NCBI GenBank assembly: GCA_021155885.1
Contig: JAJNBB010000005.1
Location: 1 to 61,177 of the forward strand
From: Fibrobacteria bacterium
GTDB taxonomy: Bacteria > Fibrobacterota > Fibrobacteria > UBA11236
Length of the DNA: 61,177 nucleotides
Direction of reading: 5' to 3'
Shown: positions 1-7,505 of the stretch, piece after piece
How positions within the stretch are numbered: the stretch's first letter is position 1
Layout of the letters: the number at the start of each line of letters is the position of its first letter
Program-made: the position numbers and the translations under genes
The notes under the pieces: generated by a model
What the model saw: the letters and a program-made list of their open reading frames with translations, nothing else
Database searches by the model: none
What the model was told of the DNA's origin: nothing

Positions 1-247
1 CCGCGGCTCCCGGAACGGAAATTTCGAGGCTGTCCAGCTTGCCGGCGCCATGGCGTTCGCAATGATCGCCCTTGCAGCAACCTTCGGTCGCGTGGCGGTC
101 GCAGCTGCCGTCCTTCTGGCAGCAATCCATGCCGTGGTGATGCGCGTGCGAACCGCCCTGGTAGCACAGGCGCGAGTAGATCTTATGCGCGGCAAAGCCC
201 GCGGCGAAGACGGCGACGAAAGCGAGAACCCATAAGAGCTTTTTCAT
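1..247 (-). CDS. Small Cys/His-rich membrane-anchored or secreted protein (C-terminus beyond window)
   Basis: The start ATG is at 247-245, with an AGGAA ribosome-binding site about 9 bases upstream, and the frame is open to the window edge (82 codons). Residues 1-20 (MKKLLWVLAFVAVFAAGFAA) form a signal peptide or a single N-terminal anchor. The rest is rich in His and Cys: a HAHHHG cluster and CC pairs (DCCQKDGSC, GCCKGDHC), which suggest metal binding or several disulfides outside the cytoplasm. It starts one base after the stop of the upstream gene, which has the same hydrophobic start and CC pairs, so the two are probably one transcript and related. I do not recognise the family. Confidence 0.6.
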   Translation of the reverse strand, partial: MKKLLWVLAFVAVFAAGFAAHKIYSRLCYQGGSHAHHHGMDCCQKDGSCDRHATEGCCKGDHCERHGAGKLDSLEISVPGAA

Positions 248-248
248 T

Positions 249-425
249 TCAGCAATTTCCTTTCTTACAGCACATTTCGGGATCCTTGTGCGCGCCGCTG
301 CCCTGCTGGCAAGTTTTCTTGCAGCAGGTTTCCGCAGCGCTCGGCGCGAAGGAGGTGAGGAAGCCGGCCGCAAAGACGAGGGCGAAGAGGCATCCCCACA
401 TGAATTTTCTGAAGGTGCGACTCAT
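249..425 (-). CDS. Small Cys-rich secreted protein (58 aa)
   Basis: The start was placed at the ATG at 425-423 because a hydrophobic segment follows directly (MWGCLFALVFAAGFLTSF) and ends in an AxA-like site (SAAE). The longer frame would put 17 polar residues before it. The mature part is only about 28 residues and carries six cysteines as ETCCKKTC and EMCCKKGNC. Two CC-K-K motifs suggest a compact metal-binding or disulfide-locked peptide in the periplasm. It is followed after one base by another CC-rich protein. Function unknown. Confidence 0.55.
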   Translation of the reverse strand: MSRTFRKFMWGCLFALVFAAGFLTSFAPSAAETCCKKTCQQGSGAHKDPEMCCKKGNC

Positions 426-456
426 GGGTTCCGTAATATAGCCTTTATCCCGGATA

Positions 457-466
457 CTAGATTTAG
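457..466 (+). promoter_or_regulatory. Candidate -10/-7 element before the cysteine desulfurase
   Basis: CTAGATTTAG fits the recurring CTAnnTTTCC motif of this window and ends 8 bases before the ATG at 475. No Shine-Dalgarno sequence fits in between, so the transcript could be leaderless. Inferred from sequence pattern only. Confidence 0.4.
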
Positions 467-474
467 CCGCTCCC

Positions 475-1632
475 ATGCCCTATTTCGACCACAACGCCAC
501 CACGCCCCCGCTGCCGGAAGCGATGGAGGCCTTGACGCGCACGGCCCTCGAGGCATGGGGCAATCCCTCGAGCCTGCACGAAGCCGGCCGCAAGGCGAAG
601 CAGGTCGTGGAAGAAGCGCGGGAACAGGTGGCGGATTTCCTGCAGGCGAGTCCCCCCGAAATCCTCTTTACCAGCGGCGGCACCGAAGCCTGCAATCTCG
701 GATTGCTGGGGGTGGCCTCGGCGTTTCGACGGGCGCAACGACCGGGCCGGCACATCGTCGCTAGCGCGATCGAGCATCCCGCCGTGAAGGCGCCCTTGAT
801 CGCGCTGGAAGCCGAGGGCTGGGAAGTCACCTGGATCCGGCCCGACGCCGACGGCGTGGTGGCGGTCGAGGCGGTCGAGGCCGCGCTGCGGCCCGACACG
901 GTTCTGTGCGCCGTGATGGCGGCGAACAACGAGGTGGGGTCGATTCAGCCCTATGCCGAAATCGGCGCGCGGCTGCGCGCGCGCGACGTCCTGTATTTCT
1001 GCGACATGATCCAGGCGGTGGGGAAGATCCCGCTCGACCTCGCGGCGGCGAACGTGGACCTCGCCTCTTTTGCCGCGCACAAAATCGGCGGGCCCAAGGG
1101 CGTGGGCGCCCTGTATGTCCGCAAGGGCTTGGCGTCCAGGCCCGAGGCCTTCGTCCGCGGCGGAGGCCAGGAGCGCGGCCTGCGCGGCGGCACGGAGAAC
1201 GTGCCGGGAATCGCGGGCTTCGGCGCGGCCGCGGCCTGGTGGGGGCCGCGCCATGCCTTGAACGAACGCGAACGGCTTCGCGCGCTGCGCGATCTGCTTC
1301 AGGGAGCCTTGCGCGAGCGCATCCCGGAGATTCGGATCAACGGCCCCGCATCGATGTGGCGGCGCCTGCCGAATACCCTGCACGCCAGCTTTCCGGGCGC
1401 GCGGAGCGATACGATGGTGATGGCCCTGGACTTGCGCGGTATCGCGGTGTCGGCGGGCTCGGCCTGCGCCTCGGGCTCGGTCAAACCCTCCGAGGTTTTG
1501 CTGGCCATGGGGCGCTCGCCCGAGGAGGCGGTGTCCGGTCTGCGCTTTTCGCTGGGGTTCGGCAACACCGCCCGGGAAATGCCCGCCCTGGCGGCGGCCG
1601 TCGCGGCGGTGTACGCCGCCGCGCGCCGGTAG
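475..1632 (+). CDS. Cysteine desulfurase (NifS/IscS-like, class V aminotransferase)
   Basis: This PLP enzyme removes sulfur from L-cysteine as a persulfide for Fe-S clusters, thiolated tRNA or cofactors. The 385 residues match the family length. The N-terminus YFDHNATTP is the usual start. NNEVGSIQP lies near residue 151. HKIGGPKG near 202-209 contains the PLP-binding Lys203. SAGSACASG near 327-335 contains the catalytic Cys (about 331). The PLP-contacting Asp lies in CDMIQ where DAVQ is common. No scaffold (iscU) or regulator gene is adjacent, so which sulfur pathway it serves cannot be told from context. Confidence 0.93.
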   Translation: MPYFDHNATTPPLPEAMEALTRTALEAWGNPSSLHEAGRKAKQVVEEAREQVADFLQASPPEILFTSGGTEACNLGLLGVASAFRRAQRPGRHIVASAIEHPAVKAPLIALEAEGWEVTWIRPDADGVVAVEAVEAALRPDTVLCAVMAANNEVGSIQPYAEIGARLRARDVLYFCDMIQAVGKIPLDLAAANVDLASFAAHKIGGPKGVGALYVRKGLASRPEAFVRGGGQERGLRGGTENVPGIAGFGAAAAWWGPRHALNERERLRALRDLLQGALRERIPEIRINGPASMWRRLPNTLHASFPGARSDTMVMALDLRGIAVSAGSACASGSVKPSEVLLAMGRSPEEAVSGLRFSLGFGNTAREMPALAAAVAAVYAAARR

Positions 1633-1639
1633 AAAAAGC

Positions 1640-1674
1640 TCCGCCGGAACCACGCCGGATTACGGCGGAATTTC
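1640..1674 (+). terminator. Weak hairpin after the cysteine desulfurase
   Basis: TCCGCCG at 1640-1646 can pair with CGGCGGA at 1663-1669, with a 16-base loop and only a short T run after it. It is a weak terminator candidate between the desulfurase and the ada-alkA gene. Confidence 0.3.
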
Positions 1675-1713
1675 CAGGACGCCGCCGCGCGCCCGCCTGT
1701 GTATCCTTATTGC

Positions 1714-3177
1714 ATGCCCGCAGCGAAACCCTCCCCCCGGCTCAAGGAAGACGCGATGTACGCGCGCGTGCTCGCGGGCGACGCCGCGTCGAACGGGCGG
1801 TTTTTCTTCGGGGTCACGACGACGGGCATCTACTGCCTGCCCTCGTGCCGCGCGCGGAAACCCCTGCGGAAAAACACCCGGTTCTTTCCCACCGTCGAGG
1901 CCGCGCGCGCGGGAGGCCTGAGGCCCTGCCGCAAGTGCCGCCCGGACGACTTCGCCAGCGGCGCCGATCCCGTGCTGGAATCCATCGAGGCCCTGGTGGC
2001 CGAAATGCGCGCCGACCCGGCGGCCTTTCCCGATGTCCGCGCGGTGGCGCGGCGCTCCGGGTTCGGGCCCACCCGGCTGTTCGAACTGTTCCGCCTGCAC
2101 TACCACGCCACCCCCGCCGACGTGCTTTTACGCGCGCGCCTGGGCGCGGCGCGGGCCCGCCTGCGGGAATCGGGCGCGGGCCTGGCCGCCATCGCCGCCG
2201 AGACGGGCTTCGAATCGCTGTCCGCCTTTCACGACCAGTTCCGCCGGCACGCCGGCCTGACCCCGGCGGCGTATCGCGCCCTCGCGGAAGCTTCCGGCTC
2301 CTTCACTTTGGCCCTGCCCCCGGGGTATCCTCTAAGTTACCTTCGCCGTGCGCTCGGGCGCGACCCCCAAAGCCTTTCGGAGCGTCTCGAGGGCGATGTC
2401 TACACGGCCGGCGCGCGGCTCGCCTCCGGCCCGGTCCGGGTGGTCCTCCGGCTGTCTCCCGAAGCGGTGAAGGCGGAATGGAGCGGTCCCGGGGCTTCGG
2501 CGGGCGCGGCCTACGAGATCCAGGAAAGGGTCGCGGGCATGCTCGGCTTCGATCAGGACGCCGCCGCCTTCGCCCGCCTCGCCCGCAGGCTCGGGTTCGC
2601 GCGCCTCGTCGCGGGCCGCCCGGAACTGCGCGTCGTCCAAAGCCTCACCGTGTTCGACGGGCTGCTGTGGGCCATCCTCGGGCAGCAAATCAACATGCCC
2701 TTCGCCTTCCTGTTGCGCGCCCGCCTGATCCGGCTCGCGGGGGAACCGCTCGACGATGGCCTTTATGCGCCCCCCGCGCCCGCCGCGGTCGCGGCGTTGG
2801 CGGCGGAAGACCTGCTTCCGTTGCAATTCTCCCGGCAGAAGGCGCAGTATGTGATCCGCGCCGCCCGCCTGGTCGCCGACGGCGCGCTCGCCCTCGAAAA
2901 CCTGCGCGCGTCCTCGGCGACCCGCGCCGAGCGGACCTTGCTTGCCGTGCACGGCCTCGGCCCTTGGTCGGTAAACTACCTGATGATGCGCTCTCTCGGC
3001 TTTGCCGATTGCGTTCCCTACGGCGACACCGGCGTGACCCGCGGGCTGCAAACCTTGATGCATCTTGAGGAACGCCCCGACATCCCCGCCACGCGCCGCC
3101 TCATGGCCGCCTTCGCGCCCTGGCGCAGCCTGGCCACCGCGCATCTCTGGCAACTGCATCAACCGGAGCCGTCATGA
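1714..3177 (+). CDS. Ada methyltransferase domain / AraC HTH / AlkA glycosylase fusion
   Basis: About 487 residues in three parts. The first about 80 form the Ada zinc domain, which takes methyl groups from DNA phosphotriesters: GIYCLPSCRARKP and RPCRKCRPD supply the four Cys. Residues about 80-180 are an AraC-type helix-turn-helix (VRAVARRSGFGPTRLFELF; IAAETGFESLSAFHDQFRRH). The remainder is AlkA: an N-terminal domain and a helix-hairpin-helix glycosylase (LLAVHGLGPWSVNYLMM) ending in the catalytic Asp of PYGDTG. Such Ada-AlkA fusions both sense alkylation and excise 3-methyladenine. An ATG at 1714 was preferred to the GTG at 1699. Its stop overlaps the start of ogt by 4 bases, so it probably controls and is co-expressed with it. 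Confidence 0.92.
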   Translation: MPAAKPSPRLKEDAMYARVLAGDAASNGRFFFGVTTTGIYCLPSCRARKPLRKNTRFFPTVEAARAGGLRPCRKCRPDDFASGADPVLESIEALVAEMRADPAAFPDVRAVARRSGFGPTRLFELFRLHYHATPADVLLRARLGAARARLRESGAGLAAIAAETGFESLSAFHDQFRRHAGLTPAAYRALAEASGSFTLALPPGYPLSYLRRALGRDPQSLSERLEGDVYTAGARLASGPVRVVLRLSPEAVKAEWSGPGASAGAAYEIQERVAGMLGFDQDAAAFARLARRLGFARLVAGRPELRVVQSLTVFDGLLWAILGQQINMPFAFLLRARLIRLAGEPLDDGLYAPPAPAAVAALAAEDLLPLQFSRQKAQYVIRAARLVADGALALENLRASSATRAERTLLAVHGLGPWSVNYLMMRSLGFADCVPYGDTGVTRGLQTLMHLEERPDIPATRRLMAAFAPWRSLATAHLWQLHQPEPS

Positions 3178-3680
3178 AACCCGACGCGAAACTTTTCTAC
3201 GACACCTTCGAGACCCCCGCGGGCCCTTTTTCCATCGCGGCGAACGAACGCGGCGCGATCGCCGCCGCCGTGTTCGGAACCTACCCCGCGCTGCGGAAAT
3301 GCCTGAAGGGAAAAGAGGCGGCCCGCGACCCCGGCGCCGTTCTTCCGCTGCGGCGGCAGGTCGAGGCCTACTTCGCGGGCAGCCGCGCGCCCTTCGAGTT
3401 CGAGCTCGCGGTGGAGGCGTCGCCTTTTCAGGACAAGGTTTGGAAGGCGCTGCGCGAAATCCCGCACGGGCAAACCCGCAGTTATGGAGAACTGGCCAGG
3501 GCCTTGGGGAATCCGGGGGCTTCGCGCGCGGTAGGCCGCGCGAACGGCGCCAACCCCGTGTGCCTTTTCGTGCCCTGCCATCGCGTGATCGGCGCGGACG
3601 GCTCCCTGACCGGCTATGCCTACGGCGAGGAGATCAAGCGGAAGCTGCTGGAGCTTGAAGGGAGTAACAAGGGTTGTTAG
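3174..3680 (+). CDS. ogt: Methylated-DNA--protein-cysteine methyltransferase
   Basis: This suicide repair protein transfers the alkyl group from O6-alkylguanine in DNA to its own Cys. The 168 residues cover the N-terminal ribonuclease-like domain and the DNA-binding domain (FQDKVWKALREIPHGQTRSY). The active-site PCHRVIG lies near residues 124-130, with an RAVG..N helix before it. It overlaps the ada-alkA stop by 4 bases (ATGA), so translation is probably coupled. Together the two genes handle O6-alkylguanine, N3-alkyladenine and phosphotriesters, that is, a complete adaptive response. Confidence 0.94.
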   Translation: MKPDAKLFYDTFETPAGPFSIAANERGAIAAAVFGTYPALRKCLKGKEAARDPGAVLPLRRQVEAYFAGSRAPFEFELAVEASPFQDKVWKALREIPHGQTRSYGELARALGNPGASRAVGRANGANPVCLFVPCHRVIGADGSLTGYAYGEEIKRKLLELEGSNKGC

Positions 3681-3857
3681 TTGTCGGTTGTTGGTTGTTC
3701 GAAGAACAGGGCAGGCGGTTTACGCTTTAACCGACAGCCGACAACCAACAACCGACAACCAACAACCGACAACCAACAATCGACAACCAACAATCGACAA
3801 CCAACAATCGACAACCAACAATCGACAACCAACAATCGACAACCAACAACCAATAAC
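3672..3857. repeat. GTTGTTGG-family inverted repeat with an 8 x 14 bp tandem array in one arm
   Basis: The left arm (3672-3699) begins in the last codons of ogt and reads GGTTGTTAGTTGTCGG then TTGTTGGTTGTT. The right arm holds a minisatellite: eight contiguous 14-base units CGACAACCAACAAY at 3739-3850, five ending in T and three in C. The region lies between convergent genes, so both ogt and the YceI gene meet a GTTGTTGG-type arm right after their stops. The same family occurs at 7381, 13960, 19649, 42569 and 52852. Confidence 0.85.
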
Positions 3858-3868
3858 TCTTCTTCTCG

Positions 3869-4435
3869 TTATTCCACCTTCGCGACGACGTCGATCCGGA
3901 TTTCGAGGTCGTCCTCGACGGGAATCAGCAGGAGCCTTGGCCGCTCGATCTTGAACTCGGTCAGGCTGACCTTGAACCCGCCCTGAATCCGGACCTTGTT
4001 CCCGGATACCTGCGGCGAGACCTTGAAGTTCAGGGAGCGCTTGACGCCATGAAAGGTGAGCCGGCCGAACACGCGCCAATCCTTCCCCTCGCGCCGCACG
4101 GAATCGCCGAGGAACTCGACGTGCGGGTATTTCGTGGCCTCCAGGACCTCCAGCACGTTGGCGTCGCGGGTGGAGTTGCCGCTGTTGAACCCCGCCACGG
4201 CGCCTTTCACGTGAATCCGGGTCTTCGTGGTGTCGGTCTCGAGTTCCACGCGGCACTTGAAATTCTTGCTGACGCCCGTGATCTCATGCATTTTGTGGAT
4301 GAGCGTATACGAAAGCGTCGACTCGTCCTTGAGGGCGGCGTGGACCTTCGCCTGCGCGGGGACGCCAGCGCAGATCAGCCCCCCGCCGAAGGCGAAGATC
4401 CCGCTTGTCAGGATTTCGCGAAGTCGAGTGCTCAT
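3869..4435 (-). CDS. YceI-like periplasmic lipid-binding protein
   Basis: The 188-residue protein has a signal peptide (about 1-28, ending near VPAQA) and the YceI lipocalin-like beta-barrel: STLSYTLIHKMHEITG at the start of the domain, VLEATKYPHVEFLG and GRLTFHGVKRSLNFKV in the middle, and GGFKVSLTEFKIERP near the end. YceI proteins bind isoprenoid or amphiphilic molecules in the periplasm. The ATG at 4435 was chosen because AAGGGGG lies 3-9 bases upstream; a longer frame adds 14 residues without a better site. It is divergent from the esterase gene. Confidence 0.8.
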   Translation of the reverse strand: MSTRLREILTSGIFAFGGGLICAGVPAQAKVHAALKDESTLSYTLIHKMHEITGVSKNFKCRVELETDTTKTRIHVKGAVAGFNSGNSTRDANVLEVLEATKYPHVEFLGDSVRREGKDWRVFGRLTFHGVKRSLNFKVSPQVSGNKVRIQGGFKVSLTEFKIERPRLLLIPVEDDLEIRIDVVAKVE

Positions 4436-4532
4436 ATCCCCCTTAAGATATGTTCGAACGGATAAAAAAACGCGCATGCGATCTTTACTATTTTCGATGC
4501 ACTATCGAGGCCGCCGAATTTAGGCCGAAATA

Positions 4533-5549
4533 ATGGTTCCCCCGGGGAAAATCGTGCGCACCCTTCTCCTGATTTTCGCCTGCCTGTCGCTCCTTTCCGG
4601 ACGGATTCACGCGCGGCTTCCCGACACGACGGTCACCTACGCGCGCGTCGACAGCCTCGACCTGAAACTCGACCTGTATCTCGTGGGTCGTCCCACCGGA
4701 GAAGGCCAGCCCCCCAACGTCCAGCCGTTCATTTCTCCCTTGATCGTGCCGCCCTTGATTCGTCGTCCGCTGATCGTGTGGATTCACGGCGGCGGATGGC
4801 GCGGAGGCAGCCGCGCGGACTTTTCTCCCGCCTGGACCTGGGTCGATTCCGGTTACTCCGTGGCGAGCCTGGACTACCGGCTGAGCCAACAAAAAAAATG
4901 GCCCGCGCAACTCAAGGACGTGAAGGCGGCGATCCGGTGGCTGCGCGCGAACGCGGACGCGTTCGCTTTGGACACCGCGCGCTTCATCGCTTGGGGCGAA
5001 TCGGCGGGCGGCCACCTGGCCGCGATGGCGGGCCTGACCACGCCCGCCGATGCGTTCGACGGCGAGGTGGAGGACTCGCTCAAGACGAGCAGTCACGTGC
5101 GGGGAGTGATCGATTACTACGGTCCCACCAACTTCCTCGAGCCCATTCCCAAGCGCTGGACTCCCTGGTCCTCGGTGGGGGAACTCCTCGGTTGCGGCGT
5201 TCGTAAATGCATGGACCGCGCGCGGTGGGCCAGCCCCGTGTCCTATGTGAACCCGGGAGACGTGCCCTTTCTGATCGTGCATGGGACCCTGGATACGACC
5301 GTTCCCCTGACCCAAAGCCTTTTGCTCGACTCGTTGCTCCGGGCGGCGCAGGTGCCGGTGGAACTACGCACCGTCGAGGGGGAGCACGGAGGGCCCGCCT
5401 TCCTCGCCGACAGCACGTTGGCCTGGGTCAGCGCCTTTCTGACCCGCGTCCTCGGTCCCGTGGCGCCCGCTCCCGGGCCCGCCCTCCTCCCGGCGCCACG
5501 CCCGGGCGTTCCGGAGGCATATTCGCCGGGTTCTTCCCGGGCCCCCTGA
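4533..5549 (+). CDS. Secreted alpha/beta-hydrolase (esterase/lipase, BD-FAE/HSL-like)
   Basis: 338 residues with a signal peptide (LLLIFACLSLLSGRIHA). The oxyanion motif HGGGW is near residue 85, the nucleophile elbow GESAGG near 153, an acidic residue in HGTLDTTVP near 252 and the catalytic His in GEHGG near 286. It closely resembles small carbohydrate esterases (acetyl or feruloyl xylan esterases) and general carboxylesterases. Given the two xylanases elsewhere in the window, a hemicellulose side-chain esterase is attractive, but the substrate is not shown. The Pro-rich tail (residues about 305-338) looks like a linker with no domain after it. An ACTATTTTCG element lies about 35 bases upstream. 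Confidence 0.8.
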   Translation: MVPPGKIVRTLLLIFACLSLLSGRIHARLPDTTVTYARVDSLDLKLDLYLVGRPTGEGQPPNVQPFISPLIVPPLIRRPLIVWIHGGGWRGGSRADFSPAWTWVDSGYSVASLDYRLSQQKKWPAQLKDVKAAIRWLRANADAFALDTARFIAWGESAGGHLAAMAGLTTPADAFDGEVEDSLKTSSHVRGVIDYYGPTNFLEPIPKRWTPWSSVGELLGCGVRKCMDRARWASPVSYVNPGDVPFLIVHGTLDTTVPLTQSLLLDSLLRAAQVPVELRTVEGEHGGPAFLADSTLAWVSAFLTRVLGPVAPAPGPALLPAPRPGVPEAYSPGSSRAP

Positions 5550-5574
5550 ACCCTTCCCTTGCCCCCTCGAAGTC

Positions 5575-5584
5575 CTATATTTCC
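5575..5584 (+). promoter_or_regulatory. Candidate -10/-7 element before bioB
   Basis: CTATATTTCC matches the recurring motif; a GGAGG ribosome-binding site (5593-5597) and the ATG at 5605 follow, so this unit would have a short conventional leader. Confidence 0.4.
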
Positions 5585-5604
5585 ACGCGCACGGAGGATT
5601 TTAC

Positions 5605-6669
5605 ATGACCGTCTTCGCCGAAACCTATCCCGTCAATGCCCAAAATCTGGCTGAAAAGAGCCTTCAGGGCGAGGAACTGACCCGCGAAGAAGCGCTGGCG
5701 GTCTTGAACTGGCCGGCGGACGACATCCTGACCTTGATGCAGGGCGCCTTTCGCGTGCGCCAGGAATATTTCGGCAAGCGCGTCAAGCTCAACTTCCTGC
5801 TGAACGTGCAAAGCGGCATCTGCCCCGAAGACTGCGGGTATTGCTCCCAGTCGCGCGTTTCGGACGCCCCCGTGGACAAGTACAAGCTGATGGGTCCGGA
5901 CGACATCCTCGAGGCCGCCGAGAAGGCGATCGCCAACAAGGCCACGCGCCTGTGCATGGTGGCTTCGATGCGCGGCCCGACCGACAAGGACGTGAACTCC
6001 GTCGCCGCGGCGATCCGCCAGGTGAAGTCGACCTACCCGCAGCTCGAGCTGTGCGCGTGCCTGGGCCTGCTCAAGGACGGACAGGCGGAGCGCCTGGAAG
6101 CGGCCGGCGTGACGGCCTACAACCACAACCTGAACACCTCGGAGCGCCATTACGACGACGTGTGCTCGACGCACACCTTCGCCGACCGCCTCGACACCGT
6201 GAGCAAGGTCCAGAAGGCCGGCATTTCCGCCTGCAGCGGCGCGCTTTTCGGCATGAGCGAAACCGACGAGGACATCCTGGAGGTGGGCCAGCGCCTGCGC
6301 GAGATGCAGGTCGAGTCGATTCCGGTCAACTTCCTCGTCCCCGTGCCCGGCACGCCCTTCGTCGCCAAACAGGAGCTCACCCCGGTGCAGTGCCTGCGCA
6401 TCCTGGCGCTGTTCCGCTTCCTCAACCCGCGCGCCACCCTGCGCATCGCGGGCGGGCGCGAGCTGCACCTGCGCAGCCTGCAGCCGCTGGGGCTCTTCGC
6501 CGCCAACTCGATCTTCGTGGGCGACTACCTCACCACCGAGGGGCAGGCCGCCAACCTTGACATCGAAATGATCCGCGACCTGGGCTTCGAACTCGAGGGC
6601 GAAATCCCGGGCGCCGGCGCCGCGGAGACGGCGCTATCGGAACGGGTGAAATTCACGCATCGGGGATAA
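5605..6669 (+). CDS. bioB: Biotin synthase (radical SAM)
   Basis: This enzyme inserts sulfur into dethiobiotin using a radical-SAM [4Fe-4S] cluster and a sacrificial [2Fe-2S] cluster. The 354 residues show the cluster motif CPEDCGYCSQS near 73-83, YNHNLNTS near 172-179 and the C-terminal RIAGGRELHLRSLQP with the Arg ligand of the second cluster. A GGAGG site lies 7 bases before the ATG. The other biotin gene here, bioA, is 35 kb away, so the pathway is dispersed. A perfect 28-bp palindrome follows the stop. Confidence 0.97.
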   Translation: MTVFAETYPVNAQNLAEKSLQGEELTREEALAVLNWPADDILTLMQGAFRVRQEYFGKRVKLNFLLNVQSGICPEDCGYCSQSRVSDAPVDKYKLMGPDDILEAAEKAIANKATRLCMVASMRGPTDKDVNSVAAAIRQVKSTYPQLELCACLGLLKDGQAERLEAAGVTAYNHNLNTSERHYDDVCSTHTFADRLDTVSKVQKAGISACSGALFGMSETDEDILEVGQRLREMQVESIPVNFLVPVPGTPFVAKQELTPVQCLRILALFRFLNPRATLRIAGGRELHLRSLQPLGLFAANSIFVGDYLTTEGQAANLDIEMIRDLGFELEGEIPGAGAAETALSERVKFTHRG

Positions 6670-6680
6670 CGGTATGGGTC

Positions 6681-6708
6681 GTAGGGGTGGACGGCCGTCC
6701 ACCCCTAC
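6681..6708. repeat. Perfect 28-bp palindrome, GTAGGGG family
   Basis: The two 14-base halves (GTAGGGGTGGACGG and its reverse complement) meet without a spacer. It follows the bioB stop by 11 bases, and its last four bases (CTAC) form the start of the CTACATTTCC element before hisH. Related palindromes with the same ends but different centres lie at 15627 and 23880. Confidence 0.9.
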
Positions 6709-6714
6709 ATTTCC
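6705..6714 (+). promoter_or_regulatory. Candidate -10/-7 element before hisH
   Basis: CTACATTTCC, a close match to the recurring motif, overlaps the right end of the preceding palindrome and lies 21 bases before the hisH ATG. Confidence 0.4.
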
Positions 6715-6735
6715 CCCGTTCCGACCCATTCAACC

Positions 6736-7380
6736 ATGATCGTCATCGTCGATTATAACGCCGGCAACCTCACGTCCGTGCAACTGGCGCTTCGCGCCGA
6801 GGGCGTCGAGGCCGTGATCTCGCGCGACCCCGCGGTGATCGCCGCCGCCGAACGCCTGATCTTTCCCGGCGTCGGCGCCGCGGGCTCGGCCATGGAGGGC
6901 CTGCGCGGCCTCCGGCTCGACCAGACCGTCCGCGACTTCGTGGCTTCCGGAAAACCGTTTCTTGGCATTTGCATCGGCTGCCAGGTGATCCTCGCCACCA
7001 GTGACGAAGACGGCGGCACCGCCTGCCTCGGCATCCTGCCCGGCGCGGTGAAAGCCTTCCCGCAAATTCCCGGCGTCAAGATCCCCCACATGGGCTGGAA
7101 CCAGGTGGATTTCACGCGCGCCCACCCCGTGCTCGCGGGCATTCCCTCGGGATCGGACTTCTACTTCGTGCACAGCTACTACCCCGCGCTGGAGAAAGCC
7201 TCCACCCGAAACGTGGCCGCTAACGCGGCCGTGGCGCTTGGCGAAACGGAATACGCCGGCGTCACCTTCCCCGCGATCTACGCGCGCGGCAACGTCGTGG
7301 CCTGCCAGTTTCATACGGAGAAGAGCGGGCCGATGGGGCTGAGGCTGTTGAAGAATTTCTGCGGATGGAACGGAGGTTAG
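6736..7380 (+). CDS. hisH: Imidazole glycerol phosphate synthase, glutaminase subunit
   Basis: HisH hydrolyses glutamine and channels ammonia to HisF in the fifth step of histidine synthesis. The 214 residues begin with IVDYNAGNL, carry the oxyanion glycine in FPGVGAAGSA, the nucleophilic Cys in GICIGCQ (GICLGMQ is commoner), and the His/Glu pair in CQFHTEKSG near the end. hisF follows after 125 bases occupied by an inverted repeat, so the two subunits are adjacent but separated by that element. Confidence 0.96.
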   Translation: MIVIVDYNAGNLTSVQLALRAEGVEAVISRDPAVIAAAERLIFPGVGAAGSAMEGLRGLRLDQTVRDFVASGKPFLGICIGCQVILATSDEDGGTACLGILPGAVKAFPQIPGVKIPHMGWNQVDFTRAHPVLAGIPSGSDFYFVHSYYPALEKASTRNVAANAAVALGETEYAGVTFPAIYARGNVVACQFHTEKSGPMGLRLLKNFCGWNGG

Positions 7381-7499
7381 TTGTTGGTTGTTAGTACTTG
7401 GTTGTTAGAGAGTACAAGCTCATTTTCAGGAATACTCCTACAAGAGTATCCTTTGGCTGCGTCCTTCGCCCAACAACCAACAACCAACAACCAACAACT
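7381..7499. repeat. GTTGTTGG-family inverted repeat between hisH and hisF
   Basis: The left arm (TTGTTGGTTGTTAG, 7381-7408) starts on the base after the hisH stop codon. The right arm (7471-7499) is four CAACAAC-type units. The loop holds a secondary hairpin, GGAATACTC pairing with GAGTATCC (7429-7451). The right arm ends 6 bases before the hisF ATG, leaving no room for a Shine-Dalgarno sequence. A folded stem would cover the hisF initiation region. Confidence 0.8.
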
Positions 7500-7505
7500 C
7501 TTCGT

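Noticed and set aside
475..1632. Nitrogenase-linked NifS
   Set aside because: No other nif genes are near; the sequence only supports a general cysteine desulfurase.
463..1653. Long open frame opposite the cysteine desulfurase
   Set aside because: It is an Arg/Gly/His-rich shadow of a high-GC gene; similar long shadows lie opposite many genes and have no family character.
3739..3850. Regular repeats that could be read as a CRISPR array
   Set aside because: The units are contiguous 14-bp tandem copies with no spacers, and no cas genes are near.
3720..4256. Minus-strand frame rich in VVGCRLLVV repeats
   Set aside because: Its repeated tail is a translation of the GTTGTTGG DNA repeats, and the rest is out of frame with the YceI gene.
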